A stretch of 64,000 nucleotides of DNA, from the NCBI GenBank assembly GCA_030435675.1, contig CM059622.1, positions 16,244,001-16,308,000 on the forward strand, given 5' to 3'. The position numbers and the translations under genes are program-made. Below, one piece after another: positions 47,075 to 61,425 of this stretch (the first letter of the stretch is position 1; every line of letters starts with the position of its first letter). The notes below the pieces were generated by a model. That model was given only the letters and a program-made list of their open reading frames with translations, was not told the origin of the DNA and did no database searches. This DNA comes from Steinernema hermaphroditum (lineage: Eukaryota; Nematoda; Chromadorea; Rhabditida; Steinernematidae).

Positions 47075-49739
47075 ATCATTTTTCTCTCCTTGTGCATTAT
47101 TATTTCTGGAAAGTTCTATGTGCAATTACATGATGAACCCTATGCGATATCCATTAAACAAATGTGTTATGCATTCCATACACGACACATCATGCTCTGA
47201 AACGAAAATGTTTCCGGACCACTTAACACTTTTGCTGAGACTCAGAACATTCCCGTTTCCTCCACTTATCATAAACACACCTCCGCAACGTTTTCCACCA
47301 TCCACCAGTTCCGATTGCATAATCGCTCTTCCGGTCGACCAAGTGCTTCATCCAACATTTGTGCGCTCTCTCGGATGGACTTTCGCCGCAAATGATTTAC
47401 AACTTCTGACCCGGTTTTCTTTCATTTGTGTCCCAGGCGATCGGGTCGTCCAGATCGTGAAATTCTCGTTGAAGTTTTTGCTACAATGCGAGCGGACGTG
47501 ATAGGCATTTTGACGGTTTGTATGCCGATGTTGTGCAAATTATCGCACGTGAACATTATATTCAACCCATCTTTTTTATTATAAATCGGATATGACTTGA
47601 TTTTCTTAGCGTTTCAGGACAGATATGCTTAATGCATTCTGTTTATAAGCTAGCGTTCAGAGCTTTCACAAAAAGAAGGCTTCAGCATGTCAGTTCAGTA
47701 TTTCCATAGATAATTGGTCATTTATTGTTGTCCTCAGCGATCGGTCAGGACGTCCACTCCCTCCCTCTGAGGTACGCTGAATGGGTTGAGTGAGCGGTTG
47801 TTTCTGGCATTTTCGTGTTACACGGAATGATCTGCCAGAAGGCGTGGGACACCAGAGGGCGGTAGTGCCATACTAACTGGTACACGCTGAGAATACATTT
47901 TTTCCACCTCATTGAAGCGACGGAAAAAACTAAAAGCCCCGTCTTCCAGATCGTTTCGGGACCCAGACACGAGGTTTCCGTTCTGGAATTTTTCTTTCCT
48001 CATGGTAACTATTTTTCACGACGCTTTTTCACGTGGAACACTCCGTATTTTCAAAAGTTGCCGCTAGTCCTCCAAACTCCCGAATAATTGGGTGCCCAGC
48101 AGTGTATAAAAAACGTTGACTGTCTCCGGTTTCTGCACCAAAATGGTACCTTGAAGTTTTATGGGGAGAGTAGCATTTTTCAGTTCAAGCCGGCTCGGCT
48201 TGGGTGGTTGTGACTCACTTGGTATCTCTGGTTTTGAGTAATCGTGAATTCAATTACATTCAAAAAACGCCCAAAAAGAACGCTAATTGCCGTTCAGCCA
48301 CCAAGAGTGGGCTTGTCCTTTGTACTCACGAGGTCTAAGACGTGTACAACGTGAACATAAGCGTGTTTTAAGGTACTCATGGACACCATCAACAGGAGAG
48401 GTGGTTACACAAATTGGCGGTCTTGTCGCTACACTGTTTTTTTTTCACTCCGAATATTTTGCCCTGTTGTCTTTCTCCTGCTTTGCACATGCCTGTATCG
48501 ATCGATCTATCCATTCGGACGCGATCTTTACATGTAATCCTGGTGACTGAAGATGTCCTTCAAATAGCCGCAAATATTCTGAAACTCCAGTCTACTTCTT
48601 TATGATTGCTCTATATTTTAGATACGTGCATGTTCGTGTGTCATACGTCAATTTCTCCCTTTTTGCCCATATTCTCTTCTCGTTCACAACATAAACATCT
48701 TGAGAGACCACACACAGAATTAAAACGCTGAAATTAAGCCCCCTGAAGCGAAGGCGTTCCATATGAAAAGAGCCAAAAGCTAATGACCCTTCCCAATTTT
48801 ACGAGGTTCTGCAAATCGACCGATCCAGAGGGATATCCACTGCCCACAGCATTACATCACCATCGACACAAAAACTCGCATTCTCCAGCAATCCACAATC
48901 CGGTTTGTTGGTCGGACGCCTTTCTTAGGCGCCGCAGGGTACAAACACGCGATCATCGCCTCCTTCTCCTCTCCGGGTGCTCCCCGGGACGGAGTCAAAG
49001 ATCACCGCCGTCCGATCGAACTCCACCAGCGTCGCCATCTCCTCCTTCACATCACCGTCTCCTCTCCTGCGGCGCCGAACTAACTCAGGTCGTCGTCGTC
49101 GGATGCGGGGCGAAGATGACCGCCGTCGACAAAGGACTTTTTGACGACAACGTCGGCGGCGACGAAAAAAGCGCGGAGGGGGAGGGGAAAGTGCGGGATC
49201 GATAATAAATGCTCCTGCTGCTGTGCTGCTCGCCGGGGTCCATCGCACACAACAAACACGACCGTCCGACATCGACGGCGTCGGTGGCGACGACGACCAC
49301 GACGACGCGACGACGTCGACGTCGAGGGGGGAAGAAGAAGAGGGGAGAGCAGCTCGAAAAATGGTGTGTGGCGCTCGAGTGCGGGGCGCTCGTTTGTCGG
49401 CGATGTTGTTGTTGTCTCCTTTCTCCGCTTCGCAGCAGTCAGCAACGCGCCGCCGCCGTCGCCCCTGCCAGCGTTAAGTGTTTTAGGCCGGAAAAGTTCA
49501 CCTCGATTCGACGACGATTTTCATACCATACACCTTTGGGTGTGTGCGGCGAGGCCAAAAATGTGCCTCTTCGCTTCTCTTTTTGGATCCTGTTGTGACG
49601 TAATCGTTGTTAGTCATATCCACGTGGTGGTCGCCGGGACGGGATTGCTGTCCATAAACATGGTCTGATTTAGGTCTTTAGGCTGTGCAGTGATATTTAA
49701 GTGAAGTCGACATAGACCTGTTTCCTGACAGTTGTAGCT

Positions 49740-50110
49740 CGAAAGCATGTTAATATAGATGAGTTATTTGGCGTTTTTAATGAAAGTAGAGAGTTCAAGG
49801 TTTGGAGTATTCGTATGATCAATAAGGGTGAAGATCCAAAGTCCAATTTTTAGACTTTTGTGCGTCTTTGATATCCTTTTCTTTGTTGGATGTGCAAATT
49901 ATGATATGATTCTCTGAACCAGTCACCCTTGAGGGATCGGTGATTGGATATTTGAGATATTTGGTTGTTTCACTCGAAGCAGAAAGCCGAAGATTTGGAG
50001 TATTCGTCTGATCAATAAGGGTGAAGTTCTAAAGTGCAATTTTTCTACTTTTGAGTGTCTAGGACAGAAAAGTCATTCTTTTCTACTTCATACCAGTCCG
50101 CTTGAGGGAT
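49740..50110. repeat. Tandem duplication, unit about 192 bp
   Basis: The block tttggagtattcgt.tgatc followed by aataagggtgaag occurs at 49801 and 49993. Downstream, both copies continue with aaagt.caattttt, acttttg.gtgtct, ccagtc, cttgaggga and gattgga. Non-coding and diverged. Confidence 0.7.
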
Positions 50111-53100
50111 GAATGATTGGATCAACCATTGTTGCCTAACCCAATTTGGTCCGATATGAAAAAGTGACTTTTGGTCATACCGATTAGCATACTGAAAAAC
50201 TTCCTGGTACTGTTTGTGGGATCCTAAACATAAACCAGAGTAAATGACATTGATGTTTAATGTCGCGATTGGTAGCTGTCAGTATCGAATTGATAGGGTC
50301 TGAATGAAGAACCTAGCAAGATTTGTGGTGTTCTCCACTGGCTAGATTCAGCCTACTAATGGGTCCAGTGTCCGTCCATGCTGGTCAAACCTTAGCCGCA
50401 CTTTAGAGGCCATTAAATTGTTGGAAAGAGCGCAGTCGCTGACCTGCATCTAATACCCATAATTTCAATTTTGAAGCGTTGGGAGTGACCATATCCGTGG
50501 GCCTCTACAATGGGGTTCTTCTCGCAAAATCATAAGACCTTTTTCACCGTTGAGGTTGACCACTGTTCCCTCCCATCAATTCGAACAATCCGCAAATTCC
50601 AATGTCCAAGAATGTACTGCGTTACCCTTCCTTTGAGCAGCTCATATCGGAGATCAAAAAAATCGATGTTTATTTCCTTCGCTTTCTTATCAACCTTGAT
50701 AAGAGTAGATTGAAAAACTTGTGTTTTGGGCAGTGACGAATGCTTCGTCGACGCGCGTTTTCGCCTCCTTTCCGAGAAAACCAGTTTTCGAGCAGCAGCA
50801 GCAGCAAGGTTAGGGTGGGCGAATTTCGATGAACTTATCTGTAGCCGTGCAAAGCCCCCCCTGAGTTACTGTAGCACTGCGATTTGCACGTTTCGCCGAG
50901 AAACCATCTTTAGGCTGACACGAGTTGAACGATGAAATGCAGTTATTTTTGGGTTTAATCTTGGATTGTAGCATTTCTAATTTACTTGATTGGCTTCCTT
51001 CCCAACTGCATATGCCAAAAGTATGTTTCTCGGTCGTCCAATTTGAAGTATTCTAATCTGCTTCGTCCTATTTTGGGCGGACACATCGTAGCACGGTCAT
51101 CTGTGCTTTGCTTGAGAGTCAACAGATTAGCGCCATGCGGTGACTAAGGCAAATATGTGTGTTTTGAAGATAAAGAGAAGAAGGGAAGATGTGTTTTATC
51201 GAAACTGTACAAGCAGATAAGGAACTCCCTCAAACGACACTGTAATGGACCGTTCAGACCCAAGACTATAGAAATACTGTTTAGCATCAGCAGTCGAGGG
51301 CAGAACGCGTTTAAAACATAAACAGGCACAGTGCCAGACCGTAGTCGCTGGTCTTCTTGTAGCTTTGACACAGATCACGGTCCGCTACAAGAATCTAAGG
51401 GTCAAATTCCATGTGAGTTGAGCATAGTACCCATTAAAAAGTAAAGATGTGTTAGTTGTGATCATTACAATAAGTTATTCCAAGTTCGGAAGGCACTCTC
51501 AGAATATATGTGTGTTCCAAAGGCACAGTGTCAGACCGTACTCTGGGTATTGCGCAATGTAGAGCGTGTTTAAGAAAATCTTTATTATTTTGAAGGAACT
51601 GCCTCGGATAACCGGTATCACAAGGCAGATCGAATTAAGGAAATCTCTAGGGTAATGGATAGGTTTGATGCTTTCAGAGGTCCCAGTATGTTTGATCTCG
51701 AATGATGAGGTCCATTCTTAGGCATCAAACGACGTATCAGTGCGCTGCCATCATATTGTACTACCAGGAGGGGCTTTGGAGCGATTTGGTTATGCACCTT
51801 ACTTCTCTGGTTGACAAACGCTTCAAGTCCGACTTCTATTATTGAAAAGAGAGGACTGTCTTAAGGAGGTATAATCCGACAGATTGAGCGATGGATTGTG
51901 CTGCAAAGGGTTGGCTAAATTTTGCTTCCCTGAATCTATTTTTCGATTATTCTACATATCCATGTTCAATTGGTACAACCTCTCAAAGTGTGGCTTGCAA
52001 GATTCTGGAAGGTCGATTTTTTTGTCATATTTTCGGCCCGATTTGGTGCGAGATCGATATCTAAAGAATGGTCAAAGATCAGGGACTTTACTCCAAACGT
52101 ATTCTTTATTGCTGATATCCCCTCGCGGTCTACCACCGTTTGTTTTTTTTGGACCTTGTCCCTTACTCGTGATATACAATGTGAACTAAAGTACAATTTT
52201 TATGTTGAAAGTTGTACTTAACACTGAAAAAAGGTCAAAAAAATATTCTGGCGCCGCTCGTATATTTTTCAAAACTAAGTGCACTTTAATATGATGGCTA
52301 AGTGTTTGGAATCGGATGCTAAGAATCGTCATGTGAGGATATGTTGGTGCCCGTCTTCTATGTCTTCGTTAGAGTTGTTAGTTCCAAGACCTTCTCTGCA
52401 AAACCCTCTTTCGCTGCCGGCTCTGTTCACCGAAAACCGTTTCCCTTATCTTCCCTTTCGATCAGGTTCGATGCGAAGTGGCTCGTAAGGCAACCTTTAT
52501 TACCCCCTCCCGTCTTCGACACTCACAACTCCGCTACCAATTCACATTCATATTAGTGCAGATGCCCTTTGCGCCGCGCACAAAGGCGCCAAATCGTTCT
52601 TCCTCCTCGTCCCGACGACGATTTTCAGCCAAAATATTCCCACCGAGGCCACCGCCACCGTCCCCCGCACATTATTTATTCGCTTTTACGCAACGCCGCT
52701 AACGACGACCGATTGCCCCCTTCCCATCTTAGGGCTGCTGCATCCATAACGCTTGGCGACAGCTTAGGTCATCGAAGCGGCGCTTAATTATGCGCGCGTG
52801 TGTGTGTTGATTTTGGATATGCGATATTTGAGTGCTGCTTTTAGGGTTGCGTGGGGGGACGGCCGGCAGCAGGAAATGGAGATATGGGCGTTTGTTGTGG
52901 TGACACGGGAAGTGAAGCGAGATGAAGTGGGGTGAGCGCGGGGTATTTGGTGCTTGACGTTCTCACGGGGGTACCGTTTTGGAAAAAAATAACCATGTTT
53001 AAACAATAAAAAAGGCATAATGAAGATGTATTATTCTGCCAGGGTCAGGGATTTAGAGCTTCAGATCCATCGGCTGAAAACCTCAGTGCTGGGCACTGGT

Positions 53101-55214
53101 TAACTACCCTCCTTCAAATGTGGATATAGCCAGGACAGACAGTGGAAATTTAACCAAGTATAACCTGTCCGCAATGTTATATACTCTACCGTTACAGGAC
53201 TGTGGCCTGCGCGCCTGGTAACTGTCCCTATCTGTTGGAGGTTCATACGTTCTTGACGTGATAGGGTGGCTTACAATAAGTGATTTTTCTGTTTTGTTTT
53301 CATTGCCCTCTTCACCGTTCTTAACGTCCAATCACAACCCGTTTTTATCCATACGAAATAGGTACCATGGTATGGTTGAAAGCCCTACCTTGAAAAAACA
53401 AAGAACCTTAAATGTTGGGCAATCACTTTCAAGGAAGTCACCACCAAGAAGCATATTTTCTTTGTGTTAAGCACAGTCATCAAGAAGGCAATTGTGAGAC
53501 AATCCTACCAGAAACCTTAGAGCAGTTAGTCTAAAAGAAAATCTTTGTAGGACCTTCGTCAATGTGATTACCGAGAATTTAAGGTTCTTTGTCTCTCCGA
53601 TGGTTTCAGCTGAAGCTTGGCGGAGACCTTAACGCTACACCTCCCTCTCATAAGCATCAAAATCAGCCCCTCCCAGTCAATTCATTATCAGCCCCCAAAA
53701 CATCTCTCTCCTTATCTAGCCTTTGTACGACTGTACTCCCGAAACGGTATCCTATTGTCTAGACAACGCCCTAGACTGATAAGAAATTGCGCAGACTGTT
53801 AACTTCCGCTCTTCGTTTTTCTGGAACATTCTAACCGGGTTCCGATCTCTATCGTTGTAATACTGTAACGAAAGCTTATGCATATACAACAGAGGTCAAG
53901 CCTCTGTGGCTATTTTGAGAATAATCATCTTCTTCTCCTTGAAAACACTCTTAAAACACGGTGGGCATAGGAAAGATCTCAAGCATAAGCTCTAGAGTTA
54001 CTTAAGCTACTTGATAGTCGTCGATCTTTGGCAAGACAAGGAAAGTGGATGCTAAGTCGGTGTTATAGCGGATTAGATGTATAAATATGGAAATGTTCTA
54101 TCGCTGGAGATTTACAGTGGCTTTCGCTTTTAAATGTCAACCTTCCGGAAAGTGAAGGTTTAGGGTTTAGTTCTTCGGGATGCTTTTCAGTTATGCTAAG
54201 TCGTCGTTTTTTGATGGCTTGCGGTTAACCTGGATGTCTTGAAAATGCATTTTTCTACCGATTTTGCTGAAAGTATTGCTTTGCTACCGACTCAATTTGA
54301 CTGCCAGGAAATGCCCAGATTATACTTGAGGAAAGAAAAGCTTTAATTAAGGCAAGGGACCGTGAAACTAAGGGCTATTTGAGCAAGTGGAGAGCCACAA
54401 ATGATCCTAATACGACTCTGCCACTTGACGCTTTTTTTCCAAAGACATCCGTGCAGTGCAGGTTGATGTGAAATATAGATAACGGGAAAAGGGATGGAAA
54501 CTGTCGATTTGTGAATGGTTTGAGAGGAGGTGCTAGAAGCCGTGCTCACTCAAGAAGCCCGTGTTCGTACTCATGTGTATGGCCACGTTTCAGGCCAACC
54601 CTTTGGACTTTAACGCAATTTCAACTGGTAGTTTTATTGAGCTTAAATTCCAGATTCATAAAGTACTGTTAGGCAAGTACAGTACTGTTTACTATGGGTC
54701 CATGTGAAAGCTGATTAAACGGACCACTTCCCTGTGCTTGAGATCCGTAGAAATGGCAGCATTTGCTGGTCCCCCAATTTCTATACTCCTTTTGGAACAT
54801 CTAGCTAAACTTCAATTTGGTATTGGTTCCATTTTCGGCCCAATTAGGATGGTCGAGATCAATACAATGCGAAGGTTACTGAGCAATATTCAATACACCA
54901 AAAAAACGACGAAAATTGTCAGGCTTATGTGTTAGTCGATTGAGCATGAGAACACCCAATTCGCTCGCCCTTTCTTTCCTCTCCAAATTCGACCACCCAC
55001 CAATCAAACATTTCTCTCGTCTCCCTCAAACCCCTCATCGCTAACCACCCGCCGACCAAAGAACCATCTTCTTTTTAACAATAGTCGGAGGGAAGGACAA
55101 ATGCCGGTCGTGTTGAAGAGGTGCGCTTGGGTAACCTTCACATCCTCCACAACCACCCCGGATCGTCGTCCGTCCGTCGCTCGGCGGCGCGACATCGCCG
55201 CGGCGAATTCGACG

Positions 55215-55289
55215 ATGGCGGCGGCGGTGCTATCGATCGACGAGGTCAACAACGGCGTCGACGTCGTCGGGCGGTTGTCGGGGGCGCGG
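55215..55289 (+). other. Candidate first coding exon (25 codons)
   Basis: Within a GC-rich island an ATG opens 25 codons (begins MAAAVLSIDEVNNG, ends GRLSGAR) that stop exactly at a consensus donor, gcgcgg|gtgagc, in phase 0. No second exon was identified on the plus strand before 61426. It could be an upstream alternative exon of the glutamine-rich gene or a chance frame in CpG-rich DNA. Confidence 0.2.
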
Positions 55290-58200
55290 GTGAGCACGCC
55301 TGACGAACAACGAACGAACGACGGACGAACGAACGAGGAGGGAGACGAGCATGAATAAGCGGGGTGGGGGGAGTGCTCGTCCCACCACGCCACTGTGCTT
55401 AGCATTAGCGGATTAGTTCCCTTTTTGGCTGCGCGCAGTTGTTTTTCCTCGTTCGCCATCCCCGCGAAATTTAGGCTCTTTTTGGTGCATTTTTTTTGTA
55501 GAACAGTTCGAATTTTGGCACTTGTCCAAAAAGTTTGTTTTGACGTTTTAATCGAATTCGACGACGACGACCTCGAGGTTCATTTTTCGACTTTCTGTTG
55601 ATATTGTCGCCTAGTTTTACTTTATGGCTGCCTGACATTTCATAACATCCATACAAGGATCTTTGGCCCTCAATTTCTAGTACTTTTAGAAGGATCTAGA
55701 GGAAGGTTAAACGTGGATTTATGCGTTATATGAAGCGGCTAAAAACGGCGATGTGATCTAGGAGGTCTAGGGTTAGAGCCAAGATACCACTGCTTTAGGA
55801 CGGGAAATCTCCTAAGTTCGGCTGGACATACTTGACTCGTTTAGTGACTTTTGTCTGTGGAACATTCCATTAGGAAATCTGCCAAAATTTAACTTTCGAA
55901 TCGAGCGGGAAAGTGGTCGATCGTGACTCATTCTGCAGGCAGCTCGTTGCTGCCATCTCATGCTTCATGTATGAAGCACGAGTTAAATATTTATGGAGAT
56001 TGTGCCTCGAAGTGTTTCATAAACTCTTTGATCTTGAACACAAATTATTCCCGATCCATAACGAGCATACCTCGACCGTCTAGATCTGTGCTATATGATC
56101 GTAGATCAATCCAAGCTTTCAAAAAAGCAAAATCCAGTGATTCAAACTTCAAACTGTCTGTGTCTCTGTCCTCTAGCCATCCAAATAGGCAAGCAGTGAA
56201 ATAGTGTAATTTGGGCGGGAAAAGTGTAGTTGATCACATCATGACTCACTGGAGAAGTAGACAGTCGAGAACAGGTTTAAATTAAAAATCAGGATGTTAG
56301 ACGAATTGAAAAACAACAAAAAAGAATTTAACCTTTCATGTAATATCAGAGTTTTTTCTAGATGGTGTTTCTAGGGATTTTGGGCTTAACTTTCAAGATC
56401 AAAGCTGTAATCAGGTCTACCTAGTAGTGAAAGGAATTTATTTAAGGATTCATGATCCGAACATGATCCGGATCTTGTACCGACAATTGATCCTAATAAG
56501 AACTGATGCTCTTTTGTCTGCTAAGGAACCTAACATGGTCCATTAGTTGATGGTAAATTTCTGTGTTTCAAACTCATTCTTCATCTGATCTTTCTATGAT
56601 CGGATGTCGTAAACCAGCAGGTCCATTTCACGCTGAGAAAAGTGGACTTCTGGATAATTGTAAGCTGCTTGAGTATCCCAAATTAAACATACTTTTCATG
56701 GGTCTACAGAGAGCATGCCACCAATTTTCATGTCGTTCTTAGAACCCGTAGATGAACCCCCTTGAGCGATGTTCAAACTATGGTGTTTCGGCTGCTTGCG
56801 GGGTTAAACAAAGCCCTGTCTTTCAATGGATCTGTAGAGGGACTAGGATATATTCCAGCCCCACCACTAAAATGTCCCAAAGACTCATGCACTTTCTGAC
56901 GTTCTCGGAAAATCCCTTACTTGAACAATCCTATATATTCTTCCTGCACTTAAACGTGCCCATCCCTCCTCCCGAGCCACCCCGCTCATTTCCCAGATCC
57001 ATCTGAAATTCCACGCATGCGCGCTCTCCAATTAGCGTGAGCGCCGAGAAAAAAAAACAAAATTTCCATAAACCGACAAAGCGCAATGACGCGAACGCGT
57101 AAGGGCCGCCGTCGCCCTCCGGCGGGTTCAGAGATCGCTTCCTCCTCGTGTGCTGGTGGAAACTCTGCGTCTCTCTCGCTCGCTCGCTGCTCTCCGTCGT
57201 GCTGCCCTAAAACGAGCAACACGCTATTGCGCATTTTTCATTTATGGCGCGGCCCCCGGTATTATTCTTCGATTTGTTTCGCCGAGCGGCCGGCGGCTGT
57301 TTTCGAACTAACCACTTAAATTGTTACTTGCCCGTGTTCTAGAACCTCCTGCGTCCATCTTCTTCTCCCCCCCCCCTCGGTGAGTGCTAGCCCGCCGTTG
57401 TGGCGGTGTGAAACGATCGATTGGGCGCGTGTCCTCCTCGCGTCACAGCGTCATCGCCCGCTTATCATTTTGCCGTGTGTGTGTCTACTCTTAGCACTCT
57501 GCTGCTGCTGCTCAGGACCTGAGACTGATAGTAGTAGTTCTACTGGTGCTGCTCCTTCGCGCCTACGTTTACATGTCGCGCGCGAGAGCGCGCCATGTCG
57601 CCTTTGTCTGCGTGTGCACTGTGTTGCTGTTGCTCCTTCTGCTGCTGCTGCTGCTCGGCTTGCCCTGAGTGCTTATTACCTGTTTTCGCCATACACATAC
57701 ACACCAACGCCCATCGTTCGATTATTCTTTGATCGTCGTTTATAATCGTCGTCCGTACTGTCGTCGTCGTCTTCGTCGTCGTAATCGTCAACTTCCTCCT
57801 TATACATCGACTGTATTTGTGCGGACGAACAGTTGGTTTTTATCGGTTTTGAGGGGTCTACTCGATGTGGGAATATGCCAATTTTTGGGTCCATTCTATC
57901 GATCATTAAAGATCTAAGGGGGTTGAAGAACCAGCTATTTATCAGTCCCTCTTATTTTGTAATTTGTTAGGAAAAGGGGTTCTTCTTGCAGACATTCCAT
58001 AATCAACCAAGTATCTTGGAAAATGTTACCTTTGGCATCAGCTGGGAACCCAGTCAAACCTCAATCGAAGCAAACCGATCCGTGTCCAAAAAAGTAGGCT
58101 GCAGACCAAATTTTCTCAATATAAAGTCGACTAGTGTCGGATAAAAAAGTCCTTTCCAGCCCTAGAATATACCATTGAAACCCCAAAACATTGCCCTATA

Positions 58201-61200
58201 GTGACCGATCGCTTCGAGACCTATTTCGTAGTTTGAGCCGTCGAAATCAGTTCAACTACCATTCATTCACTTTTAATTGTTCTTATCTCATTTGTTCGAC
58301 TTCCAAGGGTCGCACATTGTTCTTGACATTGGCGCTCTTCTCTCTTTGATAAGAGGTGGGTGAGAATTTCATTTGGTTTCCTGGCGCCAAAGAACGCCAC
58401 CCTAAAAATCCTTCTTGGAGATCTTTTCACCGTCAGATGTTAGGTTTTTGAAGTTAGTTTCTCCTATTTGGATCACTGTTTACCACACTTAGCCTATAAG
58501 AATAATCGTAGATCTTAGTTGTCACCTCTTGTTTGTGTTATCTTGTGCGTCCAAAGGAGTGACCGATATGAAACAGTATCTAAAATGTACATTGGCCCTT
58601 TCAAGGCCATCTTAAGCCATTTCTTTCTAGGGGTATTCCCATCTTATTCTGCCATATGGTTGACTTATTTTAACATATTTTATAGGTCTACCTGGACTGA
58701 AATTCCCATATTCTTTTGCCCCTGTTTGCCACTTTCTTTCAGCATAGGATATTTCAGTATACGCCTAAGATGTTAAGCCCCATTCTCTCTGGATCCACTC
58801 AGTTCTATGCGACGTATTCGAGCCGCAATATGCGCTAAATTCGATTCGTAAGAATGACGTGAACATCGTTAGTTCGAAAAACGATCTTTACATTAACCTT
58901 TTTTCCCGGACCTACACAACCTGACCTTCGCCTAATCTCGGCAATAATCCCTCATAAAAATCTAAAAATAAAGCCATAACCTCTAACGCACTTTGAGCGG
59001 CAAAATAGCGCCGAGCAAATATTTACGATTTCAATTTAATGTAAACGAAGCTACAATTGGTCGCCTATGATGCTGTGGATCGCAGAAGCGTACCCCTTGT
59101 TTAGGTGCTATTATTGGCGCCGTAGTATTCTCATGACCACGTATGTATTATATAGTTGGGTGACCTCGCTGAATAGCCTACTCCTTACTTCGTTATTTCT
59201 GCTTCGCTGCTTTTATTATAATCGACTTTTCCAGGGTGCTATTTTCATCCTGGAAAGGGGAACATCACTCTAGTAATGAAAGCCTTGAGATAAGTGACGA
59301 TAGATTAGTCTTATGATAACAGCGAATTCTAGAATGGACTATGGGTATGCTGCTCGGAGCTGCTGGGATATGGATCAGCGCTGTGCGAATCTCAAGGCCC
59401 AAAAGCCAAAAATACCCTCAAAACCGTAAAACAACGAATAGAGTAGACTCAGCTAGCTAGTGGTGATATTATATCGTCCAGGAAAGGTCCATACGTAAAA
59501 ACGCATACCCTTGCGCAGCTCTGGTTTGGGCCCTTCATTAATGGTAGTAGATAACCGTTAGCTATCTGCGCCTATCCTATTCGCTGGGGTACCGTTACGG
59601 CATCAGAGTCGAATAGTGTGATCCCATCAGTTTTGGCGGGCATTGGGGGGGGAGCGAAGACCTGATTTTGGTAGAGGCGGTGTAATCTACTAAATGAATC
59701 ATCTTCATGATGTGCGTTTGAGGTATGGATCTTGACAATCTTCACAATAGATCACCACTCTCTAGCTTAGTCTACCCTATTAGTTGCCTTTTATCATAAT
59801 AAGCATGAACATTTATTGTATACTAAGGGGTCGCTGAGCTCAGCTTTATTCTATATTATCCTACACTTCTAGGGCACTGGGAGAAATAAGGATAGTGGAG
59901 CCTTCCTAAGCACAGTGAAGATGGACCACCCGAAATTTGGTATATTAGGAGGCCCCTAAAAACGGTTTTCTGTCTTCCTTTATATGCTACCGATGAGATA
60001 TAGCCGATTTCTCCTTCCCTCAAGCAAAGCTTATTTCCTGTTTTTTTCTGAAATATCCAGTAGTTGTTAGCAAAAATTCTTCATTGGTCAATTTTTGTGC
60101 TAGCATCCCTAGCTAGATACCTGCTTAAAAAAATCGAGGGAATGTCCGCACATAGCATCTACGTGTTCGATAAATCGATGTCCAAAGGTTGGACAAAAGA
60201 CGTCCTACTTATAATAGCTTTCTTGCTGTATTATAGTGACCAGTGACTTTACTTTTTCTATGTTTATTTCTCGTAAGGCTTATGCCTTGCTCGACGTTAC
60301 GTTGTCACTCCAGACTGGTCGGTCTTCTTCTGGCTCCTTTCCTTCATACAACAGTAATGTTGAGGTCAACTGTGGACCTAATCCCACAAATCCTAAACGC
60401 GCATTTCCTTGAAACTTCACCGTGCCATGCCGTAACTCCTATTTTCGTCTTTAATTAACATCTCGCGTGATCTGCCTGAAGTCTGACGTCGTCCTCGTCG
60501 CACACGTTGCCACCGCCGCTCCTCACTCCTCAGCCCTCGGCCGCTTCCCAGCCATTCCTAATCCGCCACCGATGCTCACTTGTCTCGCGCTCGCGCACGC
60601 TTAAATCTCCCCACCATCACCACAACCACAAATAACTCTCTAGTTCGCGCGCGCGCTCGGACAACAAGGCGCCTTTTTGCGGCGCGTCTCCCGTCGCGCC
60701 GTTCGCTACTTTCGCCATCGTCTTCAGCGCGCCCTTCTCGCGCCTCGTCCACAACTATGCTAGGTTAGCCGTGCGCTGCCGCCGTGTGCGATATGCCCCG
60801 AGGTCCCTAATAAGCGCAAGGAGCAGCAGCAGCCTACGTCGTGGCCTTATTAGTGCCGGTCGGTTGAAGCTCGGCTTCGATGAAAACAGTGGCCATCATA
60901 TGATCGTCGTCCACGTCATTGTCATGTGCCGGACTTTGGCTTCTCTGCCTAATGGAATTCAAATGTCAAAGGCATTATGTTTTTCTATTTTTGCTACACA
61001 CGTCGACCCCTATTCGGTACCTATTCTCGGTGTGTAATGACTTTCACGAACAGGCCGAACTGTAGCCGCAAAACCTACCCTTTTGTGTGAATATTTCATC
61101 GGTTCCCAAATTAGAATGCATCTGTTTTAGACCTTTATCATGTAAACGTGTCGTTTCCAATGCTATTCCATATGGCCCACACGCGTTGATTCGTGTTCTG

Positions 61201-61425
61201 TAACTATAGTCGTGTATCAGTCCCCTCCGGACTTCCACTAAAAGACTCCCTTTCAGGATGGTCGATGAAGTGAAGTGGTGAAACAGCGCTTTCGTCATTA
61301 CGATCAGCTTCCCCTTCCCCACCTCGCCATCCACTTTTCTCTACTATTTGTATTCTTCTTCGCACAATATTTATCACCATCACCCCTAACGACGAAGCCA
61401 CCATCACAACGTCCGACGCACGAAA

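Larger units (their letters stand above)
47075..61425. other. 14-kb gene-poor region with GC-rich islands upstream of the glutamine-rich gene
   Basis: No domain-bearing ORF is visible. AT-rich, repeat-like DNA alternates with GC/CpG-rich islands at about 48.9-49.5, 52.5-52.9, 55.1-55.4, 57.0-57.8 and 60.5-60.9 kb. The islands are full of gacg/cgtc triplets, so long frames occur on both strands by composition alone. They may be promoters, leader exons or distal enhancers of the downstream gene. There are C-runs at 57367-57376, CTG repeats near 57640 and a repeat pair at 49.74-50.11 kb. The phrase aggcacagtg.cagaccgta is repeated at about 51326 and 51519. Confidence 0.5.

Noticed and set aside
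47818..48003. 61-codon minus-strand frame with natural codon use
   Set aside because: No partner exon, no domain, and too short to separate from chance.
48783..49668. Several overlapping frames of 115-175 codons on both strands
   Set aside because: The region is built of CpG-rich gacg/cgtc triplets, which leaves all frames open. The peptides are Arg/Thr/Ser runs without domains. Short pieces with natural-looking starts (minus ATG 49038, plus ATG 49116) have no visible continuation.
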